Shown here: positions 18,796 to 27,746 of the stretch, in pieces
Numbering within the stretch: the first letter of the stretch is position 1
How the letters are laid out: every line of letters starts with the position of its first letter
From: Stenotrophomonas sp. BIGb0135
GTDB taxonomy: Bacteria > Pseudomonadota > Gammaproteobacteria > Xanthomonadales > Xanthomonadaceae
Assembly (NCBI RefSeq): GCF_024810105.1
Contig: NZ_JANUDX010000001.1
Location: 310,001-374,000, forward strand
Direction: 5' to 3'
Length of the DNA stretch: 64,000 nucleotides
Notes under the pieces: generated by a model
Seen by the model: only the letters and a program-made list of their open reading frames with translations
Told to the model about the DNA's origin: nothing
Databases searched by the model: none
Position numbers and translations under genes: made by a program

Positions 18796-21171
18796 ATGAT
18801 CAACGAAGACACCACCGTTACCGATACACCCCCGCAGTTGGAGGCGATTGCCAGCGGCAGCCAGCCGGGCCTGTGGATCAGCAAGGAAGGCGGCAACCGG
18901 CGCATGCCCTTCGAACAGGCGCGCCTGCTGCGTTCCATCCAGGCCGTGCATGCCGAGTTCCCGCACCTGGACCTGGCCGACTACCAGCGCAGCGTGCTGG
19001 CACTGGTGCACCGTCGTGAACAGCTCAACGCCGATGAACTGGTCGACCTGCTGATCCGCGAGGCCGAATCGCGCATCGACCTGGTCGCGCCGGACTGGGA
19101 ACACTTCGCCGCACGCCTCTACCTGCGCCGCCTGTACAAGCGCGCCAGCAAGAACCGCTTCTACGATGCCAGCCTCAAGTACGGCTCCTACGTGGGCCTG
19201 CAGGAAAGCCTCGCCGATCGCAACGTGTATTCGATCGATATCCTCAAGGCGTACTCCAAGGACGAGCTGGAGGAAGCCGGGGCGATGATCGAGCCCGAGC
19301 GCGACCTGCTGTTCGCCTACAACGGGCTGTACCTGCTGGCCACGCGCTACCTGGCCACCGACCACTCGCGGGGGGTGTACGAGCTGCCGCAGGAGCGCTG
19401 GCTCACCATTGCGCTGTACCTGATGCAGAACGAGCATCTCAGCGGCGACCGCACCCGCGCCCGGCGCATGCGCCTGGTCCGCGAGGCCTACTGGGCGCTG
19501 TCGCACCTGTACATGACCGTGGCCACGCCGACCCTGGCCAACGCGGGCAAGGTGGGCGGGCAGCTGTCGTCGTGCTTCATCGACACGGTGGACGACAGCC
19601 TGCAGGGCATCTACGACTCCAATACCGACGTGGCGCGCGTGTCCAAGCATGGCGGCGGCGTGGGCGCCTACCTGGGCTACGTGCGCTCGGCGGGCGCGCC
19701 GATCCGTGGCGTGGCCAACTCGTCCGGCGGCGTGGTGCCGTGGATCAAGCAACTCAACAACACGGCCGTCAGCGTGGACCAGCTTGGCCAGCGCAAGGGT
19801 GCCATCGCGGTCTACCTGGATGTCTGGCACCGCGACATCGAGGCCTTCCTCGACCTGCGCCTGAACAATGGCGACCAGCGCCTGCGCGCGCACGATGTGT
19901 TCACCTCGGTGTGCCTGCCGGACCTGTTCATGGAGGCGGTGGAGCGGCGCGGCGACTGGTATCTGTTCGATCCGTACGAAGTGAAGCGGATCAAGGGCTG
20001 GTACCTGCAGGACTTCCACGATGAGCAGCGCGGCCAGGGCAGTTTCCGCGAACGCTATGCCGAGGTCGTCGCCGACGAACGCATCGGCCGCCGCACGATC
20101 AAGGCCATCGACCTGTTCAAGCGGATCATGGTCAGCCAGCTGGAAACCGGCAATCCCTTCATGTTCTACCGGGACGAAGTGAACCGGATGAACCCCAACA
20201 AGCACGCCGGCAAGGTGTATTCCAGCAACCTGTGCACCGAGATCCTGCAGAACATGAGCCCGACCCGGCTGATGCAGGAGATGATCAGCGGTGACCAGAT
20301 CGTCACCACCCGCCAGGCCGGTGATTTCGTGGTGTGCAACCTGTCCTCGATCAACCTCGGCCGTGCGGTCACCGCCGCGCCGGACCTGCTGTCCAGCGAT
20401 GTGCTGGAGCGGCTGGTCCCGATCCAGGTGCGCATGCTCGACAACGTCATCGACCTCAACCAGCTGCCGGTGCCGCAGGCCACCATCACCAACCGCAAGT
20501 ACCGCGCCATCGGGCTGGGCACGTTCGGCTGGCACCACCTGCTGGCGCAGCAGCAGATCCACTGGAATGACGTACAGGCCGAGGCCTACGCCGATACCTT
20601 GTACGAGCGGATCAACTACCTGGCGATCCATGCCAGCATGCGCCTGGCCGAGGAGAAGGGCCGCTACAGCACCTTCCTCGGCAGCGACTGGCAGACCGGC
20701 GAGTACTTCCGCGCGCGCGGTTACGACAGCCCGGCCTGGCAGGAGCTGGCCGCGCAGGTCAGCGTGCATGGCCTGCGCAACGGCTGGCTGCTGGCGGTGG
20801 CGCCGAACATGAGCACCGCGCAGATCGCCGGCTCCAGCGCCTCGATCGACCCGGTGTACGGCGCGTTCTACTACGAGGAAAAGAAGGACTTCCGCCGCCC
20901 GGTCGCCGCGCCCGGCCTGTCGCTGGAGACCTACCCGTATTACGAAAAGGGCGCCTACCGGCTGGACCAGTTCGCCAGCATCCGCCAGAACGCCCGCCGC
21001 CAGCGCCACGTTGACCAGGCAATCAGCTTCAACCTGTACGTGCCCAGCACCATCCGCGCCAGCACCCTGCTCGCCCTGCACATGAGCGCCTGGCGCGAGG
21101 GCCTGAAAACGACCTACTACGTGCGCTCCAACGACATCGACATCACCGAATGCGAGTGGTGTGGGAGCTGA
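18796..21171 (+). CDS. nrdA: Ribonucleoside-diphosphate reductase, class Ia large subunit
   Basis: 791-residue R1 subunit that reduces ribonucleoside diphosphates to deoxyribonucleotides. The N-terminal 100 residues look like an ATP-cone (SKEGGNRRMPFEQARLLRSI), the allosteric activity site. The barrel carries GGQLSSCFIDT (first catalytic Cys), NLSSINLGR, SSNLCTEIL and NMSTAQIAG..S. The tail ends in ECEWCGS, a C-terminal cysteine pair that would be re-reduced by a thioredoxin-type donor. ATG 18796 was chosen; upstream in-frame sequence is not protein-like. A thioredoxin-like and a flavodoxin gene follow in the same operon. Confidence 0.95.
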   Translation: MINEDTTVTDTPPQLEAIASGSQPGLWISKEGGNRRMPFEQARLLRSIQAVHAEFPHLDLADYQRSVLALVHRREQLNADELVDLLIREAESRIDLVAPDWEHFAARLYLRRLYKRASKNRFYDASLKYGSYVGLQESLADRNVYSIDILKAYSKDELEEAGAMIEPERDLLFAYNGLYLLATRYLATDHSRGVYELPQERWLTIALYLMQNEHLSGDRTRARRMRLVREAYWALSHLYMTVATPTLANAGKVGGQLSSCFIDTVDDSLQGIYDSNTDVARVSKHGGGVGAYLGYVRSAGAPIRGVANSSGGVVPWIKQLNNTAVSVDQLGQRKGAIAVYLDVWHRDIEAFLDLRLNNGDQRLRAHDVFTSVCLPDLFMEAVERRGDWYLFDPYEVKRIKGWYLQDFHDEQRGQGSFRERYAEVVADERIGRRTIKAIDLFKRIMVSQLETGNPFMFYRDEVNRMNPNKHAGKVYSSNLCTEILQNMSPTRLMQEMISGDQIVTTRQAGDFVVCNLSSINLGRAVTAAPDLLSSDVLERLVPIQVRMLDNVIDLNQLPVPQATITNRKYRAIGLGTFGWHHLLAQQQIHWNDVQAEAYADTLYERINYLAIHASMRLAEEKGRYSTFLGSDWQTGEYFRARGYDSPAWQELAAQVSVHGLRNGWLLAVAPNMSTAQIAGSSASIDPVYGAFYYEEKKDFRRPVAAPGLSLETYPYYEKGAYRLDQFASIRQNARRQRHVDQAISFNLYVPSTIRASTLLALHMSAWREGLKTTYYVRSNDIDITECEWCGS

Positions 21172-21214
21172 CGACCGCCGGTCGTCAACGAGTAGTGCCG
21201 GCCGTTGGTCGGCC
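21170..21214 (+). repeat. Two hairpins between nrdA and nrdB, one SMAG-type
   Basis: GACGACC/GCC/GGTCGTC (21170-21186) is a perfect 7-bp hairpin that begins inside the nrdA stop codon. It is followed by GTAG plus a SMAG-like palindrome GCCGGCC/GTT/GGTCGGC (about 21192-21213). Both would fold in the nrdAB mRNA and could set relative R1 and R2 levels by stabilising or separating the message. Confidence 0.65.
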
Positions 21215-21254
21215 ACCAGGCAAACGCACGTAACCGATAACCAGGATACCCCCC

Positions 21255-22295
21255 ATGGCAACACCCCTCGAGCGCATCAAGATTCTCGAACCGCGCCACC
21301 CCAACCGCTCCACCGGCATCATCAATGGCCGCACCAGCGGCATCCTCAACTGGAACGACATCCCCTACCCGTCCTTCTACCGGGCGTACAAGGAGCTGTC
21401 GACCAACTTCTGGATTCCCGACGAAGTGGACATGAAGGGCGACGCACGCGGCTACGGCGAGCTCAACGCGCGCGAGAAGAACGCCTACGATTCCATCATC
21501 GGCCTGCTGGCCACGCTGGATTCGCCGCAGACCCGTTTCATCTACAACGTGGCCGAGTACATCACCGACCCGGCCGCGCACGCCAACGCGGCGATCATCG
21601 GCCAGCAGGAAGTGATCCATAACGAGAGCTACAGCTACGTGCTGGCCTCCATTGCCGGGCTGGCCGACCAGAACCGCGTGTTCGAGATCGCGCGCACCCA
21701 CCCCACGATCCAGGCGCGCAACCAGCCGATCATGCAGTCCTACGACGACTTCATGCGCGAGAAAACCGCCGAGACCCTGATCCGCTCGCTGATCCAGTCC
21801 TCGATCCTGGAGGGCATCAATTTCTATTCGGGCTTCGCGTTCTTCTACAACCTGGTCCGCCAGAACCGGATGACCGGCACCGGCAAGATCATCAGCTTCA
21901 TCAACCGCGACGAGCTGGCCCACACCAAGTTCATCAGCGAGCTGATCCGCGCCATCATTGGCGAGAACCCGCAGCTGCAGGGTGACGCGCTCACGGCCTA
22001 CGTGCACGACGCGTTCGAGCACGCCATCGCGCTGGAAACGCGCTGGACCGGCGAGGTGCTGGACGGCATCGACGGCATCGACGTGGACGAGATGATCCGC
22101 TACGTGAAGTACCGCGCCAACAAGATGGCCGGCATGCTCGGCATCGAGAAGCTCTACAGCGACACCAACGTCAACGTGATGCCGTGGATCAAGGCCTACG
22201 CCGACAATTTCACCGAGACCAAGACCGACTTCTTCGAGATGCGCAACGCCAGCTACAAGAAGACCAATGCGGACAATGGCTTCGACGATCTGTGA
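21255..22295 (+). CDS. nrdB: Ribonucleoside-diphosphate reductase, class Ia small subunit
   Basis: 346-residue R2 subunit that holds the di-iron/tyrosyl radical cofactor. Ligands visible by alignment to E. coli R2: Asp89 (TLDSPQ), Glu119 and His122 (QQEVIH), a Glu in SSILEGINFYSGF and Glu/His in RDELAHTKF. The radical tyrosine is Tyr126, four residues after His122 as in E. coli, so this is not the Tyr-less class Ic form. AGGA lies just before ATG 21255. Separated from nrdA by 83 bp containing two hairpins. Confidence 0.95.
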   Translation: MATPLERIKILEPRHPNRSTGIINGRTSGILNWNDIPYPSFYRAYKELSTNFWIPDEVDMKGDARGYGELNAREKNAYDSIIGLLATLDSPQTRFIYNVAEYITDPAAHANAAIIGQQEVIHNESYSYVLASIAGLADQNRVFEIARTHPTIQARNQPIMQSYDDFMREKTAETLIRSLIQSSILEGINFYSGFAFFYNLVRQNRMTGTGKIISFINRDELAHTKFISELIRAIIGENPQLQGDALTAYVHDAFEHAIALETRWTGEVLDGIDGIDVDEMIRYVKYRANKMAGMLGIEKLYSDTNVNVMPWIKAYADNFTETKTDFFEMRNASYKKTNADNGFDDL

Positions 22296-22302
22296 GCCGC
22301 CC

Positions 22303-22782
22303 ATGCGCATCCTGCTGGCCTATGCATCGTTGAGCGGCAACACGCGCGAGGTCGCGCGGCAGGTCGCGGCACGTTGCCAGGCAACCGGCCACTCGTTGCA
22401 GCTGCTGGACGTGGACGGCGATGCCGCCGCCGCGCTGGCGCAGCCACGCGATGCGCTGTTGCTGGGCTGCTGGACCGACAACGCCGGCCGTACCCCGGCG
22501 GAGATGAAGGCCTTCGTGGCCACGCTGCGCGATTCCGCTGGGCTGCCGCCCGGCCCTGGCGTGGCCGTGTTCGGCACCGGCGAAACCCAGTGGGGCCCGG
22601 AGTACTACTGCGGCGCCGCGCACCGCCTGGCACGGTTCTTCGGCTCACCGCACCCGGTACTCCAGATCGAGCAGATGCCACACGGCCAGGCCGATACCCA
22701 TGCCATCCACCAATGGACCGACACCGTGTTGGCCCGCATCGAGACCGCTATCCATGCAGATCCTGCACGCCGCCACGCCTGA
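22303..22782 (+). CDS. Flavodoxin-like protein in the nrd operon
   Basis: 159-residue flavodoxin-fold protein with the N-terminal FMN-phosphate loop YASLSGNTREVA and a flavin-contacting GTGETQWG. It starts 7 bp after nrdB and overlaps the thioredoxin-like gene by 29 bp. In class Ib systems the flavodoxin NrdI activates the Mn cofactor; this protein is not clearly NrdI and the R2 here is class Ia. A role in supplying electrons for cofactor repair or reductase turnover is inference from position only. Confidence 0.82.
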   Translation: MRILLAYASLSGNTREVARQVAARCQATGHSLQLLDVDGDAAAALAQPRDALLLGCWTDNAGRTPAEMKAFVATLRDSAGLPPGPGVAVFGTGETQWGPEYYCGAAHRLARFFGSPHPVLQIEQMPHGQADTHAIHQWTDTVLARIETAIHADPARRHA

Positions 22783-23086
22783 CGCCTATCGCGCCGCCCT
22801 GCGCGACCATCCCGCCGTGCTGGTGGATTTCCACAAGGACAACTGCCCCGGCTGTCGCATGCTGGACATGTCGCTGGCCAGCGTCGCCGACTCGCCACGG
22901 GCCGCGGGCATCGTGCTGCTCAAGGTGCACCTGGAAACCATCGGCGACGTGTTCTTCCGCAGCCTGGGCCTGCGCCAAACGCCCACCTTGCTGCTGATCC
23001 GTGACGGGCAGGAAGTGGCGCGGATGGCCGGGTATCAGTCACCGAAACAGATCGGTGAGGCGCTGGCCTCGCTGATGCCGGCCTGA
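22754..23086 (+). CDS. Thioredoxin-like protein with CPGC active site
   Basis: 110-residue thioredoxin-fold protein. The redox site is CPGC (Cys31 and Cys34) after VDFHKDN, and the cis-Pro loop is QTPTLLL. The CPGC dipeptide differs from CGPC of standard thioredoxin and is unusual. It starts inside the flavodoxin gene (29-bp overlap), so the two are translationally coupled at the end of the nrd operon. It is a good candidate for the dedicated electron donor to the C-terminal cysteine pair of NrdA, comparable in role to NrdH. Confidence 0.85.
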   Translation: MQILHAATPDAYRAALRDHPAVLVDFHKDNCPGCRMLDMSLASVADSPRAAGIVLLKVHLETIGDVFFRSLGLRQTPTLLLIRDGQEVARMAGYQSPKQIGEALASLMPA

Positions 23087-23140
23087 AATGCCCCGCCAGG
23101 TGAAGGCCAGGTCGGCCCGGGCGGTGAGCCATTTCGTGCC

Positions 23141-23162
23141 GCCGAGCAACGCTCGGCGCTAC
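23141..23162 (-). repeat. SMAG-type palindrome, reverse orientation
   Basis: GCCGAGC/AAC/GCTCGGC followed by GCTAC: on the minus strand this reads GTAG, then a 7-bp stem with GTT loop. It has the SMAG architecture with a variant stem sequence. It lies between the convergent thioredoxin-like and DUF3817 genes. Confidence 0.65.
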
Positions 23163-23178
23163 CGGTGTGGTTGCGTGG

Positions 23179-23490
23179 TTACGCCGTTTGACGGCCCAGC
23201 AACCCGCGCCGTTTGAACCACCACTCCAGCGGCAGCGTCACCAGCGGCGGCACCGCGGCCAGCAATGCGAGGCCCGCCGCCCACCACGGCCAACGCAGGC
23301 GCACCGCCGCCAGCAGGGTCACCACCACGTACCCCATGAAGGCGACGCCATGCAACGGCCCGAACACGCGCACGCCCACCGGGGTGGGATCGGCGGCGTG
23401 GTATTTGAAGTACATGCCGATCAGCAACCCGGCCCAGGTCAGTGCTTCGATGAAAGCGACGGTGGCGAATACGCGACCCATCGGGCGCAT
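23179..23490 (-). CDS. DUF3817 family small membrane protein
   Basis: 103-residue protein with about three membrane helices, matching the DUF3817 pattern (FIEALTWAGLL, then HGVAFMGYVV and a conserved tryptophan-rich end). Function unknown in the family. No strong ribosome binding site was found for ATG 23490; an ATG three codons later is equally possible. Convergent with the nrd operon, apparently monocistronic. Confidence 0.75.
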   Translation of the reverse strand: MRPMGRVFATVAFIEALTWAGLLIGMYFKYHAADPTPVGVRVFGPLHGVAFMGYVVVTLLAAVRLRWPWWAAGLALLAAVPPLVTLPLEWWFKRRGLLGRQTA

Positions 23491-23629
23491 CGGAAGAGTG
23501 GCGTTCAAATCAGGCTCGGCTCGGCACGGGACAGAACGCCCATGATAGCCGCGAATCGAGAATGCGACCCGTTTACAGACCTCCGCCGTCGCCACGGGCG
23601 TGCACGGCGACCGCGCACGCCCGCATGCC

Positions 23630-24391
23630 TCAGACGAACATGCCGCCCGAGGCTTCCACGCGCTGCGCATTGATCCACGCGGTGCGCGGCGACAACAGCG
23701 CGGCAGCGACCGGACCGATGTCATCCGGCTGGCCGGCGCGGCCGAGCGCGGTGATCGAGGCGACCATGCCATTGACGTGCTCGTCGTCGCGCACCCGGCC
23801 GCCGCCAAAATCGGTGGCGATGGCGCCCGGCGCGAGCGTGTTGGCGCTGATCCCCCGTGCGCCAAGTTCCTTGGCCAGGTAACGGGTGAACACCTCGATG
23901 CCGCCCTTCATCATCGCGTAGGCCGAACTGCCGGGCAGCGAGAACCGCGCCAGGCCGCTGGACACGTTGAGGATGCGTCCACCGTCCGCGATCAGCGGCA
24001 GCAGTGCCTGGGTCAGGAAGAACGGCCCCTTCAGGTGCACTGCCACCGCGTGGTCGAACTGTTCCGGGGTGGTGTCGGCGATGCTTGCGTACAGGCCTTC
24101 GCCGGCGTTGTTGAGCAGGCCCTGCAGGTGCGTGGCACACCAGCCACCCAGGACCTGCTTCACCTGCCCGGCGAAGGCGGCGAAGCGGCCGCTGTCGGCC
24201 ACGTCCAACGGCAACGCGGCGGCGCGACGGCCCAATGCCTCGATCTGCGCGACCACCTCCAGGGCGGCGTCGGCCTGGCTGCGGTAGGTCAGCACGATGT
24301 CGGCGCCATCGGCGGCCAGGGCCAGGGCGGCATTGCGGCCCAGGCCACGGCTGCCGCCGGTGACGAGGACGATACGGGAGGAACTGCTCAT
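23630..24391 (-). CDS. Short-chain dehydrogenase/reductase
   Basis: 253-residue classical SDR: TGGSRGLGRN (cofactor loop), LNNAGEGL, NVSSGL with catalytic Ser, and a catalytic Tyr-X3-Lys written YAMMK. The cofactor loop suggests NADP(H). Substrate unknown. ATG 24391 has GGAG seven bases upstream and is preferred to the ATG six bases earlier, which lies too close to that site. Divergent from a LysR gene with about 100 bp between them, the usual layout for a regulator and its target. Confidence 0.85.
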   Translation of the reverse strand: MSSSSRIVLVTGGSRGLGRNAALALAADGADIVLTYRSQADAALEVVAQIEALGRRAAALPLDVADSGRFAAFAGQVKQVLGGWCATHLQGLLNNAGEGLYASIADTTPEQFDHAVAVHLKGPFFLTQALLPLIADGGRILNVSSGLARFSLPGSSAYAMMKGGIEVFTRYLAKELGARGISANTLAPGAIATDFGGGRVRDDEHVNGMVASITALGRAGQPDDIGPVAAALLSPRTAWINAQRVEASGGMFV

Positions 24392-24493
24392 GTCCATTCT
24401 CCAACGTTGAGGTGTGGGTACAGCCTATTGATCTTGCGGCGCCGCATAAATCACGCGATCCTGATTTGACTGTTCAACATCAGATAACAATCC

Positions 24494-25402
24494 ATGGACC
24501 GCCTCGATCAGTTGCGCAGCTTCCTGCGCGTCGCCGAACTCGGCTCGTTCACCGGGGCGGCCGACAGCCTCGGCCTGCCCAAGGCCAGTGTGTCGCTGGC
24601 GGTGCAGCGGCTGGAGGCCGAGGTGGGCGTGCAGCTCCTTCACCGCACCACCCGTCGCGTCCAGCTCAGTGCCGACGGTGCGCAGTTCCAGCAGCGCGCT
24701 CGCGACCTGCTCGACGACATGGAAGAGCTGCAGGGCATGTTCCGCCGCCAGACCAGCCAGCTCAAAGGGCGGCTGCGGGTGGATATGTCCAGCGGCCTGG
24801 CCCGGCAGCTGGTGATCCCGCACCTGCCCGGTTTCCTGGCCCAGCACCCCGGCCTGGAAATCGAGCTGAGCGGCACCGACCGCCGCGTCGACCTGGTGCG
24901 CGAGGGCTTCGACTGCGTGCTGCGGGTGGGCAGCCTGGACGACAACACGCTCGTCGCCCGCCCGCTGGGGCTGATGCAGATCGTCAACTGTGCCAGCCCG
25001 GCGTACCTGGCCGCGCATGGCACCCCGCACGAACTGGCGGACCTGGCCGATCACGCCCTGATCCACTACGTCGGCACGCTCGGCCAACGTTCCCCGGGGT
25101 TCGAGTATCCCGACGGCGCCGGCTACCGCAGTCTGCCGATGCGCGGGCCGATCACCGTCAACAGTGGCGAAGGCTACAACGCTGCCGCGTTGGCCGGGCT
25201 CGGCATCATCCAGGTGCCCCGGCTCGGGGTGCGCCAGGCGCTGGCCGCCGGCACGCTGGTGGAAGTGCTGCCGCAGCTGGCCGCCGAGCCGATGCCGGTG
25301 ACCCTGCTGTATGCGCAGCGCCGCCACCTGCCGCAACGCGTCACGGCGTTCATGGACTGGGTAGCCGGGGTGATCCAGCCGGAACTGTCGCGGGAGGACT
25401 AG
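24494..25402 (+). CDS. LysR-family regulator (divergent to SDR)
   Basis: 302-residue LysR-type regulator. Winged HTH at about 1-60 (LRSFLRVAELGSFTGAADSLGLPKASVSLAVQRLE split across helices 1-3), then the effector-binding domain with LKGRLRVDMSSGLARQLVIPHLPGF. The sequence is of the CrgA/DmlR-like subgroup. It is divergently transcribed from the SDR gene at 24391, so autorepression plus control of that gene is likely. Inducer unknown. Confidence 0.88.
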   Translation: MDRLDQLRSFLRVAELGSFTGAADSLGLPKASVSLAVQRLEAEVGVQLLHRTTRRVQLSADGAQFQQRARDLLDDMEELQGMFRRQTSQLKGRLRVDMSSGLARQLVIPHLPGFLAQHPGLEIELSGTDRRVDLVREGFDCVLRVGSLDDNTLVARPLGLMQIVNCASPAYLAAHGTPHELADLADHALIHYVGTLGQRSPGFEYPDGAGYRSLPMRGPITVNSGEGYNAAALAGLGIIQVPRLGVRQALAAGTLVEVLPQLAAEPMPVTLLYAQRRHLPQRVTAFMDWVAGVIQPELSRED

Positions 25403-25439
25403 CGCAACCGCGGGGGGGGTAAACATTCTTGCACGATTG

Positions 25440-25459
25440 AATGCGCGGTTATGCGCATT
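25440..25459 (+). promoter_or_regulatory. Inverted repeat upstream of the DeoR gene
   Basis: AATGCGCGGTTATGCGCATT is a perfect 7-bp inverted repeat (AATGCGC/GCGCATT) with a 6-base spacer. It lies 16 bp upstream of a TATAGT -10-like hexamer (25476-25481) and about 90 bp before the DeoR-type gene. A candidate operator for autoregulation. Confidence 0.45.
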
Positions 25460-25547
25460 AGCGCGCACGTTTCGGTATAGTGTGCCGCTCAAGACGGCGA
25501 GAAGATGCACGTTTTCGCCGGGTTGACCGACATTCCCTGCACCTCCC

Positions 25548-26342
25548 ATGTCCTCCGAGTCGTTCATGACCTCCGAAGCCCTGCCCGGCGAACGCCAACA
25601 GACCATCCTGCGCCTGCTGCGCGAACACGGCCGTGTGTTCTCCGCGCCGCTGGCGGTGCAGATGGGGGTGTCGGAAGACTCGATCCGCCGCGACCTGCGC
25701 GATCTGGCCAGCCAGGGCCTGTGTCGCAAGGTGTACGGCGGCGCCCTGCCCGCCGCGCCGGCGTTCCCGCCACTGGTCGACCGCCACGCCCAGCAACGCG
25801 AACAGAAGCAGGCCCTGGCCCGCGCCGCTGCCGCGCATGTCCGCCCGGGCGAGCTTGTGCTGCTCGACGCCGGTTCCACCAACAGCGCCATCGCCGCCTG
25901 CCTGCCCGACCAGCAGGGCATCCGGGTGATCACCAACGCGCCGGATATCGCCGTGCTGTTGATGGCGCGCAGCGGTATCGAGGTCAGCCTGATCGGCGGC
26001 CGGCTGGACCCGCGCATCGGCGCGGCCGTCGGTGCGCAAGCGCTCGAGGCGATCGCCGCGTTGCGGGTGGACGTGTGTTTCATCGGTACCTGCGCAGTGG
26101 ACGCGGAAGCCGGGATGTGGGCCGTGGATGGCGAGGAGGCTGCGCTCAAGCGCGCGATGCTCGCCGCGAGCAGCCGCTGCGTGGTGGTGGCCAGCAACGA
26201 AAAGCTCGGCGCGCAGGCCGCGCATCGCATCGGCGGCGTCGAGCAGATCGACATCCTGGTGCTCGAAGCCGACGCACCGTCCGCCCAGGCCGAGGCGTTC
26301 GCGCGTCGCGGCGTCGATCTCCACCACGCCCGCGCAGAGTGA
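25548..26342 (+). CDS. DeoR/GlpR-family transcriptional repressor
   Basis: 264-residue DeoR-family regulator. The N-terminal HTH contains the family signature around SAPLAVQMGVSEDSIRRDLR and the loop CRKVYGGAL. The C-terminal effector domain has the sugar-phosphate-binding pattern DAGSTNSAIA, VITNAPDIA and IGGRLDPR. DeoR proteins usually respond to phosphorylated sugars. The next gene, an MFS transporter 11 bp downstream, is the probable co-regulated partner. A second ATG seven codons in (MTSEA) is a possible start. Confidence 0.9.
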   Translation: MSSESFMTSEALPGERQQTILRLLREHGRVFSAPLAVQMGVSEDSIRRDLRDLASQGLCRKVYGGALPAAPAFPPLVDRHAQQREQKQALARAAAAHVRPGELVLLDAGSTNSAIAACLPDQQGIRVITNAPDIAVLLMARSGIEVSLIGGRLDPRIGAAVGAQALEAIAALRVDVCFIGTCAVDAEAGMWAVDGEEAALKRAMLAASSRCVVVASNEKLGAQAAHRIGGVEQIDILVLEADAPSAQAEAFARRGVDLHHARAE

Positions 26343-26353
26343 GCCCGCCCCCG

Positions 26354-27502
26354 ATGTCCACGCTTACCCGTTCCGCCCTTGCCGGCACGCGCACCGAACA
26401 GCACGCCACCCGCGCCGCGTTCTTCCTGCCCGGTTTCGCCACCGCCGCGTGGGCGCCCCTGGTGCCCTTCGCCAAATCCCGCACCGGCCTGGATGAAGGC
26501 TCGCTCGGCCTGGTGCTGCTTTGCCTTGGCGCCGGCTCGCTGCTGTCGATGCCGCTGGCCGGCATGTTGGCCGCCCGCCATGGGTGCCGCGCGGTGATGA
26601 TCGCAACCCTGATCATGGTGATTGCCACCCTGCCGCTGCTGGCCATTGCGCCCTCGCCGTGGACGCTGGGCCTGGCCCTGTTCGTGTTCGGCGCGGGCGT
26701 AGGGGCCTGCGACTGCACCATGAACATCCAGGCGGTGATGGTCGAGCGCGACAGCGGGCGCCCGATGATGTCCGGTTTCCATGCCTTCTACAGCATCGGC
26801 GGCGCCGTCGGCGCGGCGGCGATGACCGCGCTGCTCGCCCTGCATCTGCCGCCGTGGCTGGTGTGCCTGCTGGGGTCGGCGGTGATGGCCGCGCTGCTGG
26901 CGGCCTCGCTGCCGTTCTGGCGCAATGACAAGGCAGCGTCCGGCGCACCGGTATTCGCCGTGCCGCAGGGCGTGGTGCTGGGCATCGGCGTGCTGTGCTT
27001 CGTCGCCTTCCTCGCCGAAGGCGCGATGCTCGACTGGAGCGCGGTGTTCCTGCATGAAGTGCAGCACGTCGACCCCTCGCGTGCCGGGCTGGGCTTCATG
27101 ACGTTCGCGATCGCGATGACGGTCACGCGACTGGTCGGCGACGGCGTGGTGGCTCGGTTGGGGCGACACCGCGCGATCCTGCTTGGCAGCCTGGTCGCCG
27201 CAGGCGGTTTCGCCCTGGTCACCTTCGCCCCGGCACTGCCGCTGGCGCTGCTCGGCTACGCGCTGATCGGCCTGGGCTGCGCCAACATCGTGCCGGCGCT
27301 GTTCTCGATGGCAGGCAACCAGAAGGCCATGCCCGAAAGCCTGGCCATCCCGGCCATCACCACGCTCGGTTACGCCGGCGTACTGGCCGGGCCGGCGCTG
27401 ATCGGCTTCGTCGCCCAGGGCAGCAGCCTGGTGTTCGCGTTCTGCCTGGTCGCCGCTGCGCTCTTGCTGATCGGGCTGTCGGCGCGCTGGCTGAAGGCCT
27501 GA
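26354..27502 (+). CDS. MFS transporter (YbjJ-like)
   Basis: 382-residue major facilitator with 12 hydrophobic segments, resembling the YbjJ/fucose-permease branch: AAFFLPGFATAAWAPLVPF at the start, ACDCTMNIQAV in helix 4 and MSGFHAFYSIGGAVGA before helix 5. These proteins are thought to move sugars or related small molecules. It follows a DeoR repressor with an 11-bp gap and is presumably under its control. Substrate unknown. Confidence 0.85.
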   Translation: MSTLTRSALAGTRTEQHATRAAFFLPGFATAAWAPLVPFAKSRTGLDEGSLGLVLLCLGAGSLLSMPLAGMLAARHGCRAVMIATLIMVIATLPLLAIAPSPWTLGLALFVFGAGVGACDCTMNIQAVMVERDSGRPMMSGFHAFYSIGGAVGAAAMTALLALHLPPWLVCLLGSAVMAALLAASLPFWRNDKAASGAPVFAVPQGVVLGIGVLCFVAFLAEGAMLDWSAVFLHEVQHVDPSRAGLGFMTFAIAMTVTRLVGDGVVARLGRHRAILLGSLVAAGGFALVTFAPALPLALLGYALIGLGCANIVPALFSMAGNQKAMPESLAIPAITTLGYAGVLAGPALIGFVAQGSSLVFAFCLVAAALLLIGLSARWLKA

Positions 27503-27746
27503 GCCCCACTCTGACCCATGCAGCGGCGCCCAGCCTCACCTGCGCGCCGCTGCGTCGGCCGTGCGCATCCGTTCCCCGCAGCGTGCGCGGCGGGGTCGCA
27601 CGTGGCGTAGCCGCGCTGGCTGTACCGGCAGGGCACCCTCGCGTGTCGAGTTGCCGGCGCGACGCGGCCCACGCGGTCGCGCAGCGCAGCACGGCGCTGG
27701 CGGCAGCTGGCGTTACCATCGGGTGACTGCTTACCGGATGCGCACC

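Noticed and set aside
18478..21264. Very long open frame (928 codons) on the minus strand opposite nrdA
   Set aside because: It lies antisense to a certain nrdA, has low-complexity composition, and arises from high GC at third positions.
22303..22782. Calling the flavodoxin gene nrdI
   Set aside because: The neighbouring R2 is class Ia with a tyrosine at 126, and the protein has a general flavodoxin FMN loop; evidence for NrdI is positional only.
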